Assembly: GCA_027619675.1 (NCBI GenBank)
Contig: JAQCHG010000093.1
Location: 1-6,712, forward strand
Reading direction: 5' to 3'
DNA length: 6,712 nucleotides
From: Cyanobacteriota bacterium
Lineage (GTDB): Bacteria > Cyanobacteriota > Cyanobacteriia > Phormidesmidales > Phormidesmidaceae
How positions within the stretch are numbered: position 1 is the stretch's first letter; each line of letters starts with the position of its first letter. The notes beneath the pieces were generated by a model, which saw nothing but the letters and a program-made list of their open reading frames with translations, was not told the DNA's origin and made no database searches. Of this stretch, positions 4,819 through 6,712 are shown in pieces. A program made the position numbers and the translations under genes.

Positions 4819-5106
4819 CTATTCTAGAAATGCCACCACCTGAACTTCAGGATCCGTAAGATCTGCATATTGGGTGGCGGTGGTCTCAATGCGGCGGAGC
4901 TGCCCCAGGGCAAGGCTGCAAGGCATACCAAACTTGGCTTGGACGCGATCGCTGGCAATCTGTAAAGCTTCCCGCGATTTGTCCACAAAGTCCGCCAGGG
5001 TGTAGCGTTCCCCCGGTGTGAAGTAGTCTTTGATCACCAGGGATGGCGAATAACACAGTTCCTTGGCCCCATCCGGCCATTCAATTTGAAATCGCATCTC
5101 AGGCAT
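4819..5106 (-). CDS. MSMEG_0570-family nitrogen starvation response protein
   Basis: This is a 95-residue protein recognised from the whole-family pattern: MPEMRFQIEWPDG (1-13), CYSPSL (18-23), DYFTPG (27-32), Y-L-DF (35-40), AS-RVQAKFGMPCS-AL-QL (51-70) and IETTA (73-77). The family (TIGR04042) is a small protein of unknown biochemistry, usually in a cluster with a Nit1-subfamily nitrilase, radical-SAM, acetyltransferase, AIR-synthase-like and flavoprotein genes. The cluster is induced by nitrogen starvation in cyanobacteria and mycobacteria. The start at ATG 5106 is fixed by GGAGG (5114-5118), seven bases upstream. A TTG at 5121 in frame would place that Shine-Dalgarno sequence inside the gene. 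It begins 34 bases after the glycosyltransferase stop, with a palindrome in the gap, and is probably the last gene of the operon. Confidence 0.9.
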   Translation of the reverse strand: MPEMRFQIEWPDGAKELCYSPSLVIKDYFTPGERYTLADFVDKSREALQIASDRVQAKFGMPCSLALGQLRRIETTATQYADLTDPEVQVVAFLE

Positions 5107-5122
5107 GGCATTTCCTCCCAAC

Positions 5123-5136
5123 TGCGGCGCGCCGCA
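5123..5136. repeat. Perfect 14-bp GC palindrome between operon genes
   Basis: TGCGGCGCGCCGCA is fully symmetrical and fills the gap between the glycosyltransferase stop (5141) and the Shine-Dalgarno sequence of the next gene (5114-5118). As mRNA it could form a short hairpin that influences readthrough, processing or reinitiation between the two genes. It could also be chance in GC-rich DNA. Confidence 0.4.
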
Positions 5137-5140
5137 TTGA

Positions 5141-6295
5141 CTACGGATTCACTGTAGCGGCGGTGAGGGTGCCGTAATGTTGCAGGTGCAACTGAGCCGA
5201 TCGCGCCCAGGTGTATTGGGGCAAGATGGTTTGGCTCTGCTGGAGGCGGGGTTGGGCCTGGGCCGGATCAGCGGCGGCGACTAACCCCTGGGCAATGGAG
5301 GAAACCGACGTGGGATCCACCAGAAAGGCGCTGCGATCGCTGAGGAATTCCGTAAAGGGGGGCTGACGGGCGGTGACGATGGGGAGGCCAGCGGCGATCG
5401 CCTCCAGCACCACCAAGCCCCAACCCTCCTTCACCGACGGCAGACAAAACCCATCGCCGCAGCGGTATAGATCCGGCAAGTCTTCGTCGGGGATAATGCC
5501 CGGCAAAATCAAGTCCCGTCCCGTTTCCATCCCCAACTGGGCCGCCATTTGGAAAAATTCCTCCCGGTAGGGCCGATAGTCAAACAGTGTCGCCCCCCCA
5601 GCAATCACCAACTGGGCCTGGGGTAGGGTTTGACGGGCTTGGGCAAAGGCTTGCAACAGCCGGATGGAATTTTTGCGGGGTTCAATGCCCCCCACGGTCA
5701 GAAAAACTGGGCTACCCGTGATGCCGTAGCGCTGCTTCAGGGCCACTTCCCGCCCCGAAGAAAGGGGGCTGAACCGCACCGTATCCACCCCATTGAAGAC
5801 ACGGGGAGCGGTCAGGCCATAGTCCTGCTGGAGGGCCTGTTGCCAGCGATCGCTGACGCAGAAGCAAAGATCCGGTTGGCGGATAGATCGATCTTGACAG
5901 GCTTGCAAATAGGGGCTGACGTAATCTTCCACATGGTGAACGGTGCGGACGAGGTGGGGAATCTGCCCCCGTTCCCGCAGGTGCAGCAGGGCATTGGCCC
6001 CGATGCAGTCCTGGGCGTGGTAGATGTCAAACCGCCGGGTGTCCTGGGTGAAATGGGTCACAAACTCCTGAATCCGCTGCTGAATCAGGGCGTCTATGGA
6101 CTCTGGGGCGGGCTGGGTGGGCACAAGCTGGACGGCATGGCAGCGCGATCGCCCAAAGCCCCGTCCGTCCTTATCTAGGGCGTAGACCCAAACTGCGTGG
6201 CCCAGATCCGTCAGGGCCGCCGCCAGTTCCAGGGTGTGGTCGAGCCTTGAACGGGGTTGGGTGGAATAGGTCAGCAGGGCAATTCGCATCGCCAT
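5141..6295 (-). CDS. MSMEG_0565-family glycosyltransferase (GT4 type)
   Basis: This is a 384-residue GT-B glycosyltransferase. The N-terminus MRIALLTYSTQPR (3-15) and HAQDCIGANAL (93-103) with HLVRTVHHVEDYVSP (114-128) are characteristic of the MSMEG_0565 family (TIGR04047). The nucleotide-sugar-binding C-terminal half has FNGVDTVRF (167-175), VGGIEPRKN (201-209), IAGGATLFDYRPYR (231-244) and PSVKEGWGLVVLEA (286-299). The last holds the GT4 EX7E pair, Glu290 and Glu298. The family is a regular member of Nit1-type clusters; donor and acceptor are unknown. No signal peptide is visible, so it is cytoplasmic or peripheral to the membrane. The first ATG (6295) shares one base with the upstream stop (TGATG), which suggests translational coupling. 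The family's usual N-terminus would begin at the second ATG (6289). Three HIP1 sites lie in the 5' and middle parts and another at 6145. Confidence 0.93.
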   Translation of the reverse strand: MAMRIALLTYSTQPRSRLDHTLELAAALTDLGHAVWVYALDKDGRGFGRSRCHAVQLVPTQPAPESIDALIQQRIQEFVTHFTQDTRRFDIYHAQDCIGANALLHLRERGQIPHLVRTVHHVEDYVSPYLQACQDRSIRQPDLCFCVSDRWQQALQQDYGLTAPRVFNGVDTVRFSPLSSGREVALKQRYGITGSPVFLTVGGIEPRKNSIRLLQAFAQARQTLPQAQLVIAGGATLFDYRPYREEFFQMAAQLGMETGRDLILPGIIPDEDLPDLYRCGDGFCLPSVKEGWGLVVLEAIAAGLPIVTARQPPFTEFLSDRSAFLVDPTSVSSIAQGLVAAADPAQAQPRLQQSQTILPQYTWARSAQLHLQHYGTLTAATVNP

Positions 6296-6712
6296 CAGCC
6301 GCAGGCTTCTAACTCGCTCAAGATCAGCACCAGATCGTCAATGATCCCCCGCGCCACGCTGCCCCGCTCGTCGATATTGTTGATCAAAATCGCAAAGGCG
6401 ACGGGTTCATGGTTGGGCGGTTCCAAATACCCCGCCAGGGCAAAGTTGCGGCTAATGGCCCCGGATTTGCCCCACAGTCGCCCCTCCACCGCCGTGCCCC
6501 GCCAGCGGTTGCGGAGAGTGCCGCTGCGGCCCGCCACCGCCAGGGAGGCGCGATAGATGTCTGCGTGGGGCAATCGCGCCATGGCCGTCAGCACCGCCAC
6601 CAAGGCGTTAGGGGTGACCAAATTTTTGCGGGCCAGCCCAGATCCATCCACCATCACCAGTTCGTCGGGATTCACCCCCAGGTCCGCCAGTACCCTTTCC
6701 GCCACCGCGATC
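6295..6712 (-). CDS. dacB: D-alanyl-D-alanine carboxypeptidase/endopeptidase, PBP4 (S13) family (partial, N-terminus beyond right edge)
   Basis: The last 138 residues of a penicillin-binding protein of the PBP4/DacB type; the frame is open to the window edge. DGSGLARKNLVTP (about 21-33 of the visible part) is the conserved 'DGSGLSR.N.vTp' segment. LWGKSGAISRNFALAGYL holds the third active-site motif, here KSG instead of the usual KTG, a conservative change. The catalytic SxxK and SxN motifs must lie beyond the edge. These enzymes act in the periplasm, trimming the terminal D-Ala of peptidoglycan peptides or cutting cross-links. The stop codon overlaps the start of the glycosyltransferase, so the two are almost certainly one transcript. 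A GTG at 6705 is in frame but internal to the domain. Confidence 0.9.
   Translation of the reverse strand, partial: IAVAERVLADLGVNPDELVMVDGSGLARKNLVTPNALVAVLTAMARLPHADIYRASLAVAGRSGTLRNRWRGTAVEGRLWGKSGAISRNFALAGYLEPPNHEPVAFAILINNIDERGSVARGIIDDLVLILSELEACG

Larger units (their letters stand above)
512..6152. repeat. HIP1 octamer GCGATCGC, ten dispersed copies
   Basis: Perfect copies start at 512, 1820, 1960, 2773, 3295, 4945, 5333, 5394, 5846 and 6145. All lie within genes. This octamer is strongly over-represented in many cyanobacterial genomes and serves here as the main taxonomic marker. The entry spans the first to the last copy and is not one continuous element. Confidence 0.95.

Noticed and set aside
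5107..5121. TTG start for the MSMEG_0570-type gene
   Set aside because: It would put the GGAGG Shine-Dalgarno sequence inside the gene and add residues absent from the family; ATG at 5106 fits both.
5630..6178. Plus-strand frame of 182 codons antisense to the glycosyltransferase
   Set aside because: The opposite strand carries clear glycosyltransferase motifs throughout; this is a GC-rich shadow.

Overview
The window reads as ordinary chromosome from a GC-rich cyanobacterium. The main evidence is ten perfect copies of the octamer GCGATCGC (HIP1) in 6.7 kb, where about 0.1 would be expected by chance. The gene content agrees: a ComF-family phosphoribosyltransferase, a pirin, a double-CDGSH Fe-S protein and two proteins of the MSMEG_0565/MSMEG_0570 type. 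I see no tRNA, rRNA, insertion sequence, integrase or CRISPR array.

Layout, left to right. (1) Positions 1-1016, minus strand: the N-terminal part of a PEP-synthase-like protein that runs off the left edge. Its ATP-binding domain keeps the family layout but has lost most signature residues. (2) Positions 1017-1578: 562 bases without a convincing gene but rich in inverted repeats, including a perfect 18-bp palindrome, a nested 50-nt hairpin carrying a GTAN8TAC (NtcA-type) motif, and a 45-nt hairpin. (3) Positions 1579-1671, plus: a 30-residue ORF behind a very good Shine-Dalgarno sequence. (4) Positions 1759-2427, plus: comF. (5) Positions 2428-2750: a repeat-rich gap ending in a plausible promoter for (6) a pirin-family protein (2751-3455, plus), which has a hairpin after it. 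(7) Positions 3607-3843, plus: a 78-residue protein with two CDGSH [2Fe-2S] motifs. It ends in a strong hairpin shared with (8), a convergent minus-strand gene for a protein I do not recognise (3962-4594, or from 4714 if a TTG start is used). The leader of gene 8 holds a 17-bp repeat element present four times nearby. (9) Positions 4819-6712, minus: a compact run transcribed leftward, consisting of the C-terminus of a PBP4/DacB-type D-Ala-D-Ala carboxypeptidase (cut by the right edge), an MSMEG_0565-type glycosyltransferase whose start overlaps the dacB stop by one base, and an MSMEG_0570-type nitrogen-starvation protein 34 bp further on.

How the genes fit together. Region 9 is the only clear operon. 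Both of its small-cluster members belong to families normally found with a Nit1-type nitrilase, a radical-SAM protein and other genes (the Nit1C/MSMEG_0566-0572 cluster, nitrogen-starvation-linked in cyanobacteria). Here they sit with a cell-wall carboxypeptidase instead. The pirin and CDGSH genes are probably separate units related to redox or metal stress. The parts that remain least explained are the structured 1190-1510 region with the small ORF after it, and the repeat family at 4446-4795.
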